Counted from the stretch's first letter, positions 1 through 7,139 are shown. The stretch: 14,101 bases of DNA from UBA5359 sp028699365 [NCBI: bacterium] (GCA_028699365.1 JAQVUQ010000025.1:1-14101); one strand, 5' to 3'. Numbers and translations are program-made. The notes: generated by a model not told the origin, from the letters alone.

Positions 1-895
1 TCCTTTTCAATAACTCCAATCCCTTGTCCCTGCCCATAACGCATACGGCCGTGGCTACGGCATCGGCGTCCATAGCACTATCGCCTATAACTGTGGCGCT
101 CATTATGTCTTCAACCGGCCTGCCGCTCGAGGGATCGATGATATGGCAGTATCGCTTTTCCTGTCTGATAAAGAAACGCTGGTAATCACCGGAAGTGGCA
201 ATGGCGGCAGGCTTATCCAGAATCAGTCTGCCGATAATGCCGTCTGGACGTCTCGGATGTTGCACGCCGACGATCCACGGCTTTCCCCGGGGTTTTCTGC
301 CCCAGCATCTCAAATTGCCGCCGGCATCGACAATTCCGTAAGGCACACCCCTGCCGACCAGAATACCAACCGCCCGGTCGACGACAAAGCCTTTAGCTAT
401 TCCGCCTAAATCCAGGTAAGTGTTCTCTCTTCTCCCGGCGACGACCGACATATCGGAAACGTTTATACAACGATAATCCACTCCGGTCAACAATCGTTTG
501 ATCTCTTTGTCTTCCGGCACACGATAGTTTCCATCCTTAAAACCCCATAACTTCGACAGGCCGCCGCAGGTTATGTCAAAAGCCCCATCCGTTTTCTTAC
601 AGGCGATAAGACTCTCTTTCAACATCAAACGCGTCGTGTCGGAAACCCTTACGGGCCTTACGGAAGCATTAACACGGGATATGTCGCTGGCAGGTGAGAA
701 ATCATCAACCAGCGAGGCAATATGATGCATCCGGCTAACAGCCTCGGCAGCATCATCTCTGTTACGAACAGGCAAGGTGATCCGGACAGCCGTGTCCATC
801 ATATAGTCGTCTCTGATGAACGGTGAATCGCCATGATTACGAATCATCAGCAACGCGATCACAATGACGGATATTACTAAAAAAGTCCTTAGCAC
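1..895 (-). CDS. apbE: ApbE-family FAD:protein FMN transferase (C-terminus beyond window edge)
   Basis: ApbE enzymes transfer FMN from FAD to a Thr/Ser of target flavoproteins such as NQR/RNF subunits, usually outside the cytoplasmic membrane. The 298 codons present show the family signatures in order: GAFDIT (about 104-109), LDLGGIAKG (161-169), VDAGGN (189-194), TSGDY (234-238), HIIDPSSGRP (251-260) and the metal-binding SAMDADAVATA segment (about 273-283). I chose the GTG at 893-895 because ACTGAGG lies about 6 bases upstream and an in-frame TAG precedes it. That start gives an N-terminal hydrophobic segment (about residues 4-18), which fits a membrane anchor. There is no lipobox Cys. The frame is intact throughout; some tens of C-terminal residues should lie outside the window. 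It starts 22 bp after the phasin-like gene, so it is probably the last visible gene of that operon. The family is secure; the target flavoprotein is not visible. Confidence 0.93.
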   Translation of the reverse strand, partial: MLRTFLVISVIVIALLMIRNHGDSPFIRDDYMMDTAVRITLPVRNRDDAAEAVSRMHHIASLVDDFSPASDISRVNASVRPVRVSDTTRLMLKESLIACKKTDGAFDITCGGLSKLWGFKDGNYRVPEDKEIKRLLTGVDYRCINVSDMSVVAGRRENTYLDLGGIAKGFVVDRAVGILVGRGVPYGIVDAGGNLRCWGRKPRGKPWIVGVQHPRRPDGIIGRLILDKPAAIATSGDYQRFFIRQEKRYCHIIDPSSGRPVEDIMSATVIGDSAMDADAVATAVCVMGRDKGLELLKR

Positions 896-917
896 CAAAT
901 ACCTCAGTAACTACATA

Positions 918-1214
918 CTACACGGAGAGTCTGCTTTCAAGCTCATCCAGGCGCTGTTCAAGTCTGCGTATATCGGATTTTGCGGCAATGTTGGCCTGAT
1001 CCATCGTTCGGGCTATCTGTGTCCGGATCATGTCACTGATCTCTTCACGCTCTCTGCGACCGCGTTCCTCCAGATCTCTTGTCAGCCCTTGTGCCTCTTC
1101 GCGACTCATCTCACCGCGACGTACCAGATCGTCCATCAGATCACGGGCGGTATCCTGGGCAACCGCAACGCCGCCCATACCCATCAGCAACAAACGCTCC
1201 ATAAAGGTTGACAT
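918..1214 (-). CDS. Small phasin-family (polyhydroxyalkanoate granule-associated-like) protein
   Basis: This 98-aa protein has a short hydrophobic start (MSTFMERLLLMGMGGVAVAQ). A highly charged helix follows, with the pattern DLMDDLVRRGEMSREEAQ then EERGRREREEI, and the protein ends in a Leu/Glu/Arg coiled coil (RRLEQRLDELESRL). That layout matches small phasin-like proteins often annotated as PHA synthesis regulators, which are common in bacteria without a known PHA pathway. No PHA synthase or depolymerase gene is in the window, so a granule role is unproven; membrane or coiled-coil scaffolding is equally possible. A GAGGAG Shine-Dalgarno lies about 8 bases before the ATG. The gene is 14 bp after the TPR gene and 22 bp before apbE, so co-transcription is likely. 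Confidence 0.8.
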   Translation of the reverse strand: MSTFMERLLLMGMGGVAVAQDTARDLMDDLVRRGEMSREEAQGLTRDLEERGRREREEISDMIRTQIARTMDQANIAAKSDIRRLEQRLDELESRLSV

Positions 1215-1228
1215 TATTATCTCCTCCT

Positions 1229-1501
1229 CTATTTATCTATCAACCACATCGCTTTCAAAGTGTCAAGCAGATCCCTGGCCTTTTCATAATCAGGATCGAT
1301 AGCCAGCGCTTTCTCCGCTTCCAGCGCGGAAGAGCCGTATTCTCCATTTTTACACAGTGCGGCGGCAAGGTTATAGTGCAGCGAAGCGTTTTTCGGATCA
1401 TATGCGACGCCCGTCATAAAAGCATCGACGGCCTCCGTGAATTTGCCCACTTTGTAGTATTGCTTACCGGCTTTATTGTATGTTGCCGCAGTCTTGTTCA
1501 T
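1229..1501 (-). CDS. Small TPR-repeat protein
   Basis: The product is 90 aa with no signal peptide. Two tetratricopeptide repeats are visible: about residues 7-40 (YNKAGKQYYKVGKFTEAVDA, closing with AYDPKN) and 41-74 (LHYNLAAALCKNGEYGSSAL, closing with AIDPDY), followed by a capping helix. The Pro of the DP motif ends each repeat, as expected for TPRs. A protein this small is most likely a cytoplasmic adaptor that binds a partner helix; no catalytic residues are seen. GGAAGG precedes the ATG at a normal distance. It sits between the membrane-protein gene (32 bp upstream) and the phasin-like gene (14 bp downstream). The TPR call is firm; the partner is unknown. Confidence 0.85.
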   Translation of the reverse strand: MNKTAATYNKAGKQYYKVGKFTEAVDAFMTGVAYDPKNASLHYNLAAALCKNGEYGSSALEAEKALAIDPDYEKARDLLDTLKAMWLIDK

Positions 1502-1533
1502 GATAATTACCTTCCGCTATTCAATAAATTTGA

Positions 1534-1929
1534 TTACCGTCTCCGTCTGAGAAGAAACAGCGCGGCGACAGCAATCAGAACCTGTCCGGCCATAGTAGCA
1601 ACCTTGGGACCATGAGGCGTCAAACCGCTATGCGAAGGATATCTCATATCCTTCTTGCTGATTATATCAAACCGCCAGAGCGCATTCTCCAAATCCGGGG
1701 CGACGGCTGCCGCTGCTCCGGTTAAGACTCGTGCATCCAGCTTTATCAGCGGTGCCAGTACAACAATTGCCGCTAAGGCCGCCATAACCTCTCCCTTCAA
1801 ATCCAGATCCCTGTGAGGCAGGCTATCCAGCACCAGATGGGAGGCAAACCCTGCAACCCCCGCTTCACACTTGCTGCCGGATATGGACCCGAGCGCAGCT
1901 CCAACAAGCAGATGAACGATTCCCATCAT
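1534..1929 (-). CDS. Small membrane protein with His/Asp motifs (possible YdjM-like metal-dependent hydrolase)
   Basis: This 131-aa protein has a hydrophobic N-terminus (MMGIVHLLVGAALGSISG), a central hydrophobic stretch around residues 48-62 and a hydrophobic C-terminal helix ending in RRRR. Between them lie the polar motifs ASHLVLDSLPHRDLD (His31, Asp35, His39 and Asp41 spaced like metal ligands), APDLEN (about 77-82) and PSHSGLTPHG (about 98-107). Small membrane proteins with this mix of HxxxD and APDxD motifs are often grouped with the YdjM/DUF457 putative metal-dependent hydrolases. I infer that relationship from motif layout only. The start has a weak AAAGAG site. It is the first gene of the leftward operon and lies about 50 bases downstream of a promoter candidate. 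Substrate unknown. Confidence 0.6.
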   Translation of the reverse strand: MMGIVHLLVGAALGSISGSKCEAGVAGFASHLVLDSLPHRDLDLKGEVMAALAAIVVLAPLIKLDARVLTGAAAAVAPDLENALWRFDIISKKDMRYPSHSGLTPHGPKVATMAGQVLIAVAALFLLRRRR

Positions 1930-1982
1930 ATCAGTCTACGCTCTTTCCGCAAAATCGATACCAATACTTATGGCCAATATAA

Positions 1983-2012
1983 ATTTTATCATATGATGAA
2001 AAACGATTACAA
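1983..2012 (-). promoter_or_regulatory. Candidate sigma70-type promoter for the leftward four-gene operon
   Basis: Reading the minus strand, TTGTAA (2012-2007) and TAAAAT (1988-1983) are separated by 18 bases. The expected start, near 1976, leaves a leader of about 47 bases before the ATG at 1929. The spacer contains the perfect 10-base palindrome ATCATATGAT, which could be an operator or chance in AT-rich DNA. Confidence 0.45.
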
Positions 2013-2148
2013 GTAAAGACGTTACTAATTTGTAAGATTGCCGGCATTCATTGTTGGAATTTGCATGAGCAGTTTTGGTCAGGTCGGCAGGACATGTAAT
2101 TGATGCTGTTGAATATAAAGTATGTATAACTTTACAAAGGAGCAGATA

Positions 2149-3207
2149 ATGAGAACATCTTTGAAGCTGTCATTCATGGTCATCACCATTCTCATATCGA
2201 TCATTTCCATAATTCCCGCCGGTTTACACGCCGAGCCCGAACCCAAACAGTCCAGAGCTACGGTGGACGAGTGCCTGGATTACGGCGCCGCTTTCCTGGC
2301 ACAGGGAGAATACGATAACGGCAAGGCCTGGATAGATTACGGACTCAAGGTACACCAGGACGATCCGCGTCTGGGGATAGCACAACAATCCATGAGGTTG
2401 CTGCGTGCCAAGATGGAAGAGAGAGAGAACATTATCAGCAGTATAAAAGAACTGATGAGCAACGCCGGTATTTCGAAACCGGAGGAGCCTTTGAAAACGG
2501 TTCTGGTCTATTCCGGCTTCTACCTTCACCAAATGTCAGTTGACGGCTTTATCATCATCGATAAGGTAGTTTACGAAATGCAGGAATCTCCCATAGATAT
2601 ATTCTTTGTCGGCTTTGTTAAAAAGCCTCTCAAAGCACCGGAGCGCAACGATATAAAGATAAAGGCAAAAAACGAGTGGACCGCTTACATACTGCTTAGA
2701 AACAATTCCGATATTGATTTCACACGCAAGAACGAAGCAAAACTTATCCTGGAAACGCAATCCACTCCTCCGGCGCAAGAGGGGCTGGAAGGCATGGACC
2801 CCGGCGCGATGCCGATGCCCGATATGCGAGGCGCCTTTCCTGCAGATACCGCCCAAAAAGGAACTGAACGTAAATCCGCGCCTCGCACGTCAAGATCCGC
2901 ACCGGCAACTGAAACAATGCCCGAACAACCGGGTGTTCCGCAGGATAACGCTCCCGTAGATGATCCCGTAAGCCGTAACAATGAGAGTATGCACTATGAG
3001 GTAGATCTTGCCGTCGGACCCAAGGAGTTCAAGCGTATAGTCCTTGATAAGCCTGTATTCTTCCTTGATGATGAGCTTAAGCCCGAAGGATATACGATCA
3101 CGGTTTCATGGGTTCAGAATAAGGATCCGTATACCTGTCAGGCCTTCACGGATGCGGTCACGGTCACGGAGGATCAGGTAGAGGTTCGATCCGACGAAAA
3201 GAAGTAG
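2149..3207 (+). CDS. Exported protein of unknown function with helical N-domain and Pro-rich linker
   Basis: I do not recognise a named family. I chose the ATG at 2149 because AAAGGAG lies just upstream and it gives a clean signal peptide (MRTSLKLSF, then a hydrophobic core, then GLHA, cut after residue 28). An in-frame ATG at 2122 lacks a Shine-Dalgarno and would spoil the signal. The mature protein has four parts: a helical TPR-like segment (about 38-105, with AAFLAQGEYDNGKAWIDYGL); a mixed beta region (about 115-205); a Pro/Ala/Met/Ser-rich, probably disordered linker (about 206-280); and a beta-rich end (about 281-345) resembling an Ig-like or adhesin-type fold. Only two Cys remain after cleavage, so a disulfide is possible. 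It precedes the secreted ankyrin gene by 17 bp, which suggests that the two products act together outside the cytoplasm. The function of the pair is inference. Confidence 0.85.
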   Translation: MRTSLKLSFMVITILISIISIIPAGLHAEPEPKQSRATVDECLDYGAAFLAQGEYDNGKAWIDYGLKVHQDDPRLGIAQQSMRLLRAKMEERENIISSIKELMSNAGISKPEEPLKTVLVYSGFYLHQMSVDGFIIIDKVVYEMQESPIDIFFVGFVKKPLKAPERNDIKIKAKNEWTAYILLRNNSDIDFTRKNEAKLILETQSTPPAQEGLEGMDPGAMPMPDMRGAFPADTAQKGTERKSAPRTSRSAPATETMPEQPGVPQDNAPVDDPVSRNNESMHYEVDLAVGPKEFKRIVLDKPVFFLDDELKPEGYTITVSWVQNKDPYTCQAFTDAVTVTEDQVEVRSDEKK

Positions 3208-3224
3208 CGGTAGAGAGAGGGGCT

Positions 3225-5699
3225 ATGAACAGGCTATTCGTCTATTTACTGGTATTACTTTTATCTATTTCCGGCACAGCCGCAGCTTCCAATATATACG
3301 ATCTGATCAACCGTGGAGATCTGCAGGGCTTGAACGAGCTTACTGAAGCGACTCCAAAGGCCCTGAGTGTGGCTGACAACGAGGGACTGACACCGCTTCA
3401 CTGGGCAGTGATCAGGGGGCAGGAAGAGATTGTCAAGCTCCTCCTGGCCAAAGGTGCCGACAGTGCGTTTCGCGACAAAAACGATTTGACCCCTCTGGAC
3501 TGGGCCATAAGGCTTAAACGCAACAACCTCGTTGACTATCTTCAGATAATTACCAGTGAAACAACAATACATGTTGCGGCAAGAAACGGTGATATCGCGA
3601 GTATAGCCTCACTTCTAAACACTAACCCTGCATTATTGATCGCTAAGGATAAAGACGGAGCAACCCCTTTACGCTGTGCAGCCATAGCACATCAGAGTAA
3701 GGCCTTCGATTATTTTGTTTCCCGAGGTGCCAAACCTGGCTTATTCGATTACATAGCCAATGAAGATGCCAAAAGAGTGCGGGCTCTCGTCACCGGCAAA
3801 CCTATGCCGGCAGGGTATACCGAAAACGGTCAGCACGCGCTTCACATGGCGGTCCGATACTCCACCGCGGAGATTGTAGAGGTCTTGTTGCAACATTCTA
3901 CCGATGTTGACGTAAAGGACAGGAACTCTCTCACTGCCCTCCATTACGCCGCATCAGGCGGGCAGAGATCCATAGTCGCTCTGCTCCTCGACAGGGGAGC
4001 AAACATCGAGATCAAGGACAAAGCAGGCTTTACAGCATTACATAAGGCCGCATTCAACGGCAAGACGGAGATCGTTGAATTGCTGCTCATGCGCGGGGCC
4101 GATGCCGACAGCAGAGATAATGCCGGCGAAACGCCGTTGCACAAAACCACCTTCTGGGGTTATGTGGATATCGCAAAAGCACTCCTTAACAACGGTGCCG
4201 ATGCAAACGCAGTCAACTCCAACATGTGGACTCCATTGCACTTTTCCTCTCTATGGGGACATGATACGTTTGCACGCTTACTCCTTGATAACGGTGCCAA
4301 AGTAAACGTATCGGATAACGAGGGCATTACTCCCTTGCATAAGGCGGCCTTCTGGGGTCATCTGGATACGGTAAGACTGCTTCTTTCGCGCGGCGCCGAT
4401 ATCAATGCACTGGACAAAAGCGGTTTCACACCGCTCTACTGGGCGGTAGTATGTGAACACGATAAAGTAGCTTGGCTTCTTACTAACCAGGGTGCAGATA
4501 TAAATTCCAGGGATAAAGACGGCTATACGCCTCTTCATAAGGCAGCAATTAACGGCAGCAAGAAGGAAGCAAGAGAACTGCTTGCTGTCGGTGCGGATAT
4601 AGACGCGCCCGATGCCCTGGGTAATACGCCTCTCCACTTGAGCGCTGCTGGTGATTTCCCCGACATGATCAGTCTCTTCATGGACAACGGTGCAAATGCC
4701 AATGCTTCCAACAGCTCAGGCGAAACGCCCTTACACTTTGCCGCTGCAAAAGGCCTCAAACAAACCCTGGCCATTTTGCAGGCTAAGGACGTCAAGATTA
4801 ACAGCACGGATAGAAACGGCGTAACGCCGCTGCACAAAGCAGCCTACCAGGGCTTGTTTGAGGTGGTAAAACTCCTGATAAACGGTAAGGCTGCTGTAAA
4901 CGCGCTCTCCGCCGTCAAGATTACGCCACTCCATCAAGCTGTCAGAAGAGGGCACTTCAGCGTGGCAAACCTGTTGATCTCCAATGGAGCCGAGGTCAAT
5001 GCCGCCGACACGGAGGGTTGGACGCCTCTCCACCTGGCCGCCTACAGCGGCTATACAGAGATAGCCAATCTGCTGGTATTATCAGGCGCTGATGTAAGCC
5101 CTGTTCTCAATACAGGAATAACGCCTCTCCACCTGGCTTCTCTCGCCGGCCGGAAAGAGATTACAAGCCTGCTGATAAACGGCGGAGCGGATATCAATAA
5201 AAAGGATCACAACGGATGGGCTCCGCTGCATAACGCTGCATACAAAAGTAATGCAGACATTATCGGTATGCTCCTGAACGCCGGCGCCGACGTCAACGCT
5301 TTGAACAACGAAAAGCTCACGCCGCTTCATTATGCAGCAAACGCCGGCAACAAAGCGGTATTGGATCTCTTGCTTGCCCAAGAGGCAGATTTGAATGCAA
5401 TGGATGCAAAAAAATGGACGCCGCTGCATAACGCAGTCTTCAACGGCTTCGACGATATCGTCAAAGCCCTTCTGGATAAGGGAGCCGATCCTGACGCCAG
5501 AAACGATAAGGATCTTACCCCACTGCATTTTGCCGCCAACGCCGGAAAGAAGAATATCGTGGCCATGCTACTGGCTAAAGGTGCATCGCCCAATATCAAG
5601 GACGTCACCAAACATACGCCTATGTATTACGCCATGAGAAACGGTTTTACCGACATAGTCGCCCTTCTTCAGGCTGCTTCAGGTTCAGGATCGAAATAA
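3225..5699 (+). CDS. Secreted ankyrin-repeat protein (about 23-24 repeats)
   Basis: The 824-aa product starts with a signal peptide (MNRLFVYLLVLLLSISGTAAA, cut around residues 20-22). A degenerate capping repeat follows, then an almost uninterrupted ankyrin array to the C-terminus. Each unit carries the G-x-TPLH-x-AA core and the ADxNA-type turn about 33 residues apart. I count 23-24 units; those near residues 100-200 are diverged (TTIHVAARNG, then ANEDAKRVRALV). No catalytic domain, transmembrane anchor, lipobox or sortase signal is seen, so the mature protein looks like a long soluble binding solenoid in the periplasm or outside the cell. AGAGAGGGG lies shortly before the ATG. It is probably the second gene of an operon with the preceding exported protein. 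The fold and export are clear; the ligand is unknown. Such arrays also arise by internal duplication in free-living bacteria, so host interaction should not be assumed. Confidence 0.93.
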   Translation: MNRLFVYLLVLLLSISGTAAASNIYDLINRGDLQGLNELTEATPKALSVADNEGLTPLHWAVIRGQEEIVKLLLAKGADSAFRDKNDLTPLDWAIRLKRNNLVDYLQIITSETTIHVAARNGDIASIASLLNTNPALLIAKDKDGATPLRCAAIAHQSKAFDYFVSRGAKPGLFDYIANEDAKRVRALVTGKPMPAGYTENGQHALHMAVRYSTAEIVEVLLQHSTDVDVKDRNSLTALHYAASGGQRSIVALLLDRGANIEIKDKAGFTALHKAAFNGKTEIVELLLMRGADADSRDNAGETPLHKTTFWGYVDIAKALLNNGADANAVNSNMWTPLHFSSLWGHDTFARLLLDNGAKVNVSDNEGITPLHKAAFWGHLDTVRLLLSRGADINALDKSGFTPLYWAVVCEHDKVAWLLTNQGADINSRDKDGYTPLHKAAINGSKKEARELLAVGADIDAPDALGNTPLHLSAAGDFPDMISLFMDNGANANASNSSGETPLHFAAAKGLKQTLAILQAKDVKINSTDRNGVTPLHKAAYQGLFEVVKLLINGKAAVNALSAVKITPLHQAVRRGHFSVANLLISNGAEVNAADTEGWTPLHLAAYSGYTEIANLLVLSGADVSPVLNTGITPLHLASLAGRKEITSLLINGGADINKKDHNGWAPLHNAAYKSNADIIGMLLNAGADVNALNNEKLTPLHYAANAGNKAVLDLLLAQEADLNAMDAKKWTPLHNAVFNGFDDIVKALLDKGADPDARNDKDLTPLHFAANAGKKNIVAMLLAKGASPNIKDVTKHTPMYYAMRNGFTDIVALLQAASGSGSK

Positions 5700-5730
5700 A
5701 AACGATGATCTTTGCCACTATTATCTTTAC

Positions 5731-5756
5731 GTATCACAATGAAGCGCAAGTGATAC
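5731..5756. repeat. Short inverted repeat between convergent genes, weak terminator candidate
   Basis: GTATCAC (5731-5737) and GTGATAC (5750-5756) form a perfect 7-bp stem with a 12-base loop. The repeat lies between the end of the ankyrin gene and the end of the antitoxin remnant, where a bidirectional terminator would sit. There is no T-run on either side, so this is only a weak candidate. Confidence 0.25.
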
Positions 5757-5977
5757 TAATACAAATGCAAGGCTTCAAGAACCGCCAGAGGATTCTTAGA
5801 AGCAACCTTCAATAGCGCCTTGGCAGGGCCTTCAGGGTTACGTCTGCCCTGTTCCCAGTTACGCAGAGTTCCCGGGCTGACTCCTATCATACGGGCAAAT
5901 TCGGCCTGCGAAAGATGCAATGTCTGCCTGATAGATTTGATATCAACGTATTCGTTTTGAGTGTCTGTACGGCGTGT
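5756..5977 (-). pseudogene. N-terminally truncated XRE-type antitoxin (HigA/NadS-like)
   Basis: The frame from 5977 down to the TAG at 5756-5758 encodes a helix-turn-helix of the antitoxin/regulator type: IKSIRQTLHLSQAEFARMIG, then VSPGTLRNWEQGRRNPEGPA, then KALLKVASKNPLAVLEAL. The order IR...LSQ.EFA...GVS..TL.NWEQGRR.PEGPA.ALL.VA matches antitoxins paired with RelE/HigB-like toxins. Those proteins normally carry about 30-40 residues before this point. Here an in-frame TGA (5978-5980) blocks extension and no ATG or GTG lies between it and the domain. The first possible start is a TTG at 5918-5920 without a Shine-Dalgarno, and it would remove the first helix. I therefore call it a remnant. No partner toxin is recognisable upstream. 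Domain identity is firm; the pseudogene call is an inference from the missing start. Confidence 0.65.
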
Positions 5978-5982
5978 TCACC

Positions 5983-6144
5983 TCACCATTTTGCAATATC
6001 GTAACAGGAAGTGACTGGAAGGGACAATACAACCGGTGGGCAACTTCGCCTACCCGGCATCAAGAGCAAGCCGGCAGAGCGGTGATGCGGTTTATTGTAA
6101 ATCGTTATTTCATGGGCGCTGCTGTCGAGAAGCAGTAATGACAT
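5983..6144 (-). CDS. Doubtful small ORF (53 aa) with strong Shine-Dalgarno
   Basis: GGAGG lies 7 bases before an ATG at 6144, and the frame runs 53 codons to a TGA, ending just before the antitoxin remnant frame begins. The product starts MSLLLLDSSAHEITIYNKPH and matches nothing I know. It occupies the slot where a toxin gene would sit, but it shows no RelE, HigB, HicA or PIN motif. The composition (many Ser, Pro, Cys and Leu) does not look strongly protein-like. It could be chance, or what is left of a decayed gene. Confidence 0.22.
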   Translation of the reverse strand: MSLLLLDSSAHEITIYNKPHHRSAGLLLMPGRRSCPPVVLSLPVTSCYDIAKW

Positions 6145-6240
6145 TGATCAACCTCCATAACTCAATTTAGCACAAGCGCCAAGACGCTACAAGGCCCTGC
6201 AAGGCTCGTAAAGCGTATGTAGCTATACAGGAAGTCCTTT

Positions 6241-6441
6241 TCAGGTTCGTTTACGGCACATGCAAGCGTGTGGCCGCTCTCGGCTATGTCTGCTTACGAC
6301 ATTGATACGGTTACGCTTCCTAGTTCCGGCTTCGTCATAATATCCGTTGCAAGCAGCCGGGTTTGTCGCTCCCATCAACAGCAAATCATGCTCTGTCGAT
6401 ACCGGCGTTTTTTTCTTAGGCCAGAATAGCCATGTTCCCAT
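6241..6441 (-). CDS. Doubtful small ORF (66 aa) with strong Shine-Dalgarno
   Basis: GGGAGGA precedes the ATG at 6441 by about 9 bases. The product begins MGTWLFWPKKKTPVSTEHDL and ends in an Arg-rich tail that looks non-coding (RKRNR, then SRERPHACMCRKRT). The frame is open upstream as far as the TAG of the 86-aa gene (6610-6612), so this could instead be the tail of a once longer protein. I recognise no family. The start site is the best evidence for translation. Confidence 0.28.
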   Translation of the reverse strand: MGTWLFWPKKKTPVSTEHDLLLMGATNPAACNGYYDEAGTRKRNRINVVSRHSRERPHACMCRKRT

Positions 6442-6609
6442 GTAAATCGTTCCTCCCTTACAATACGCAACTTTACGAATATATCCTTCTTGGCTGCGCC
6501 TGTTTATGCATCGAATGTCTGTAATACGCTCCATGCCCTCACCCGGCAGAGGATACCGCACCAGGCTTACATTTGTTATCTGTGCCTTGTAGGGATGATA
6601 TGCGCTCTC

Positions 6610-6870
6610 CTACTCCACAACCGTCGCCATGCCTCTGTCGGCCTGAGTTATGGTCTTTTTCACAGTGCCGGCATATGGCATTTTACCGATCCAGTAAGTC
6701 TTATCTTCGGCCTCTTCAATCTGTCCGGAAATTACTTCATTCAGGGCCAGATCGGAAAGTGCCGCCGCATTGGCCTCAAGGGCGTTTACAACGTTAGTAT
6801 GCAGAGTCTCTCTGGTGACCGGATCAGAGCCGGTCAGTATGGGTATGTTTAATCTCTCGCTGTTTGCCAT
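6610..6870 (-). CDS. Hypothetical 86-aa protein, possibly phage-like
   Basis: The product begins MANSERLNIPILTGSDPVTR and continues with an Ala/Leu/Glu-rich helical stretch (ALEANAAALSDLALNEVI), then a more globular end (KTYWIGKMPYAGTVKKT). A strong GGAGGG site lies about 10 bases before the ATG. I do not recognise a family. The opening, a short hydrophobic motif ending in LTGSDPVTRETL and followed by a helix, reminds me of N-termini of phage tail-fibre or baseplate-associated small proteins, but that is only resemblance. It lies some 200 bp downstream of tRNA-Lys on the same strand, beyond a terminator, and no neighbour supports a pathway. The same frame stays open for another 122 codons after its TAG. 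Confidence 0.5.
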   Translation of the reverse strand: MANSERLNIPILTGSDPVTRETLHTNVVNALEANAAALSDLALNEVISGQIEEAEDKTYWIGKMPYAGTVKKTITQADRGMATVVE

Positions 6871-6876
6871 GGTCTT

Positions 6877-6921
6877 TCAACCCTCCTTATTATTTATCTG
6901 GGAAAAAGGGAGATTATTCAT
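6877..6921 (-). CDS. Possible 14-codon leader ORF
   Basis: GGAAGAGGGGGG immediately precedes an ATG at 6921. The frame MNNLPFSQINNKEG ends at a TGA that overlaps the end of the Shine-Dalgarno site of the 86-aa gene. This placement would allow translational coupling or a leader-peptide role. The frame is very short and the G-run lies directly against the ATG, so chance is likely. Confidence 0.15.
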   Translation of the reverse strand: MNNLPFSQINNKEG

Positions 6922-7089
6922 CCCCCCTCTTCCTTCACCGCCGCTCGTAGCTTCTGAAGGATATGCCCCCTACAGGTCTGACGGGTTTCTACAACGGATA
7001 ACTTCTGTTCTCTTTCGTCCTTTCGGATTTAAAAACAGGGTTGAAAAAATTGGGTTGAAAACGGACTGAAGATTGCCCCTTAAACGCAA

Positions 7090-7124
7090 AATGCGAGTTT
7101 CCTTAAAGTCTGGAAACCCGCATT
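7090..7124 (-). terminator. Hairpin terminator downstream of tRNA-Lys
   Basis: On the minus strand AATGCGGGTTTCC (7124-7112) pairs with GGAAACTCGCATT (7102-7090). This gives a 13-bp stem with one G.U wobble and a 9-base loop, followed by a short T-rich stretch (TTTGCGTTTA). It begins 15 bases after the tRNA CCA end, the expected place for a terminator of the tRNA or purA-tRNA transcript. Confidence 0.7.
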
Positions 7125-7139
7125 ATTACTGAGAAAACT

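Noticed and set aside
864-1615. Overlapping plus-strand ORFs opposite the phasin-like and TPR genes
   Set aside because: They lie antisense to genes with clear family features and Shine-Dalgarno sites, and their products show no domain.
1813-2016. 67-aa plus-strand ORF entering the divergent intergenic region
   Set aside because: It is antisense to the membrane-protein gene, its start lacks a ribosome site, and its end overlaps the minus-strand promoter candidate.
2100-2130. Promoter for the exported pair (TTGATG, 19 bases, TATAAC)
   Set aside because: The spacer is long, and the implied start would fall inside the Shine-Dalgarno site of the gene at 2149.
5756-6144. Intact toxin-antitoxin pair
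   Set aside because: The antitoxin lacks its N-terminus and a start, and the upstream small ORF has no toxin motif.
6490-7069. Plus-strand ORFs across the 86-aa gene and its upstream region
   Set aside because: No Shine-Dalgarno and no recognisable motif. The opposite strand has a better start and a more protein-like product.
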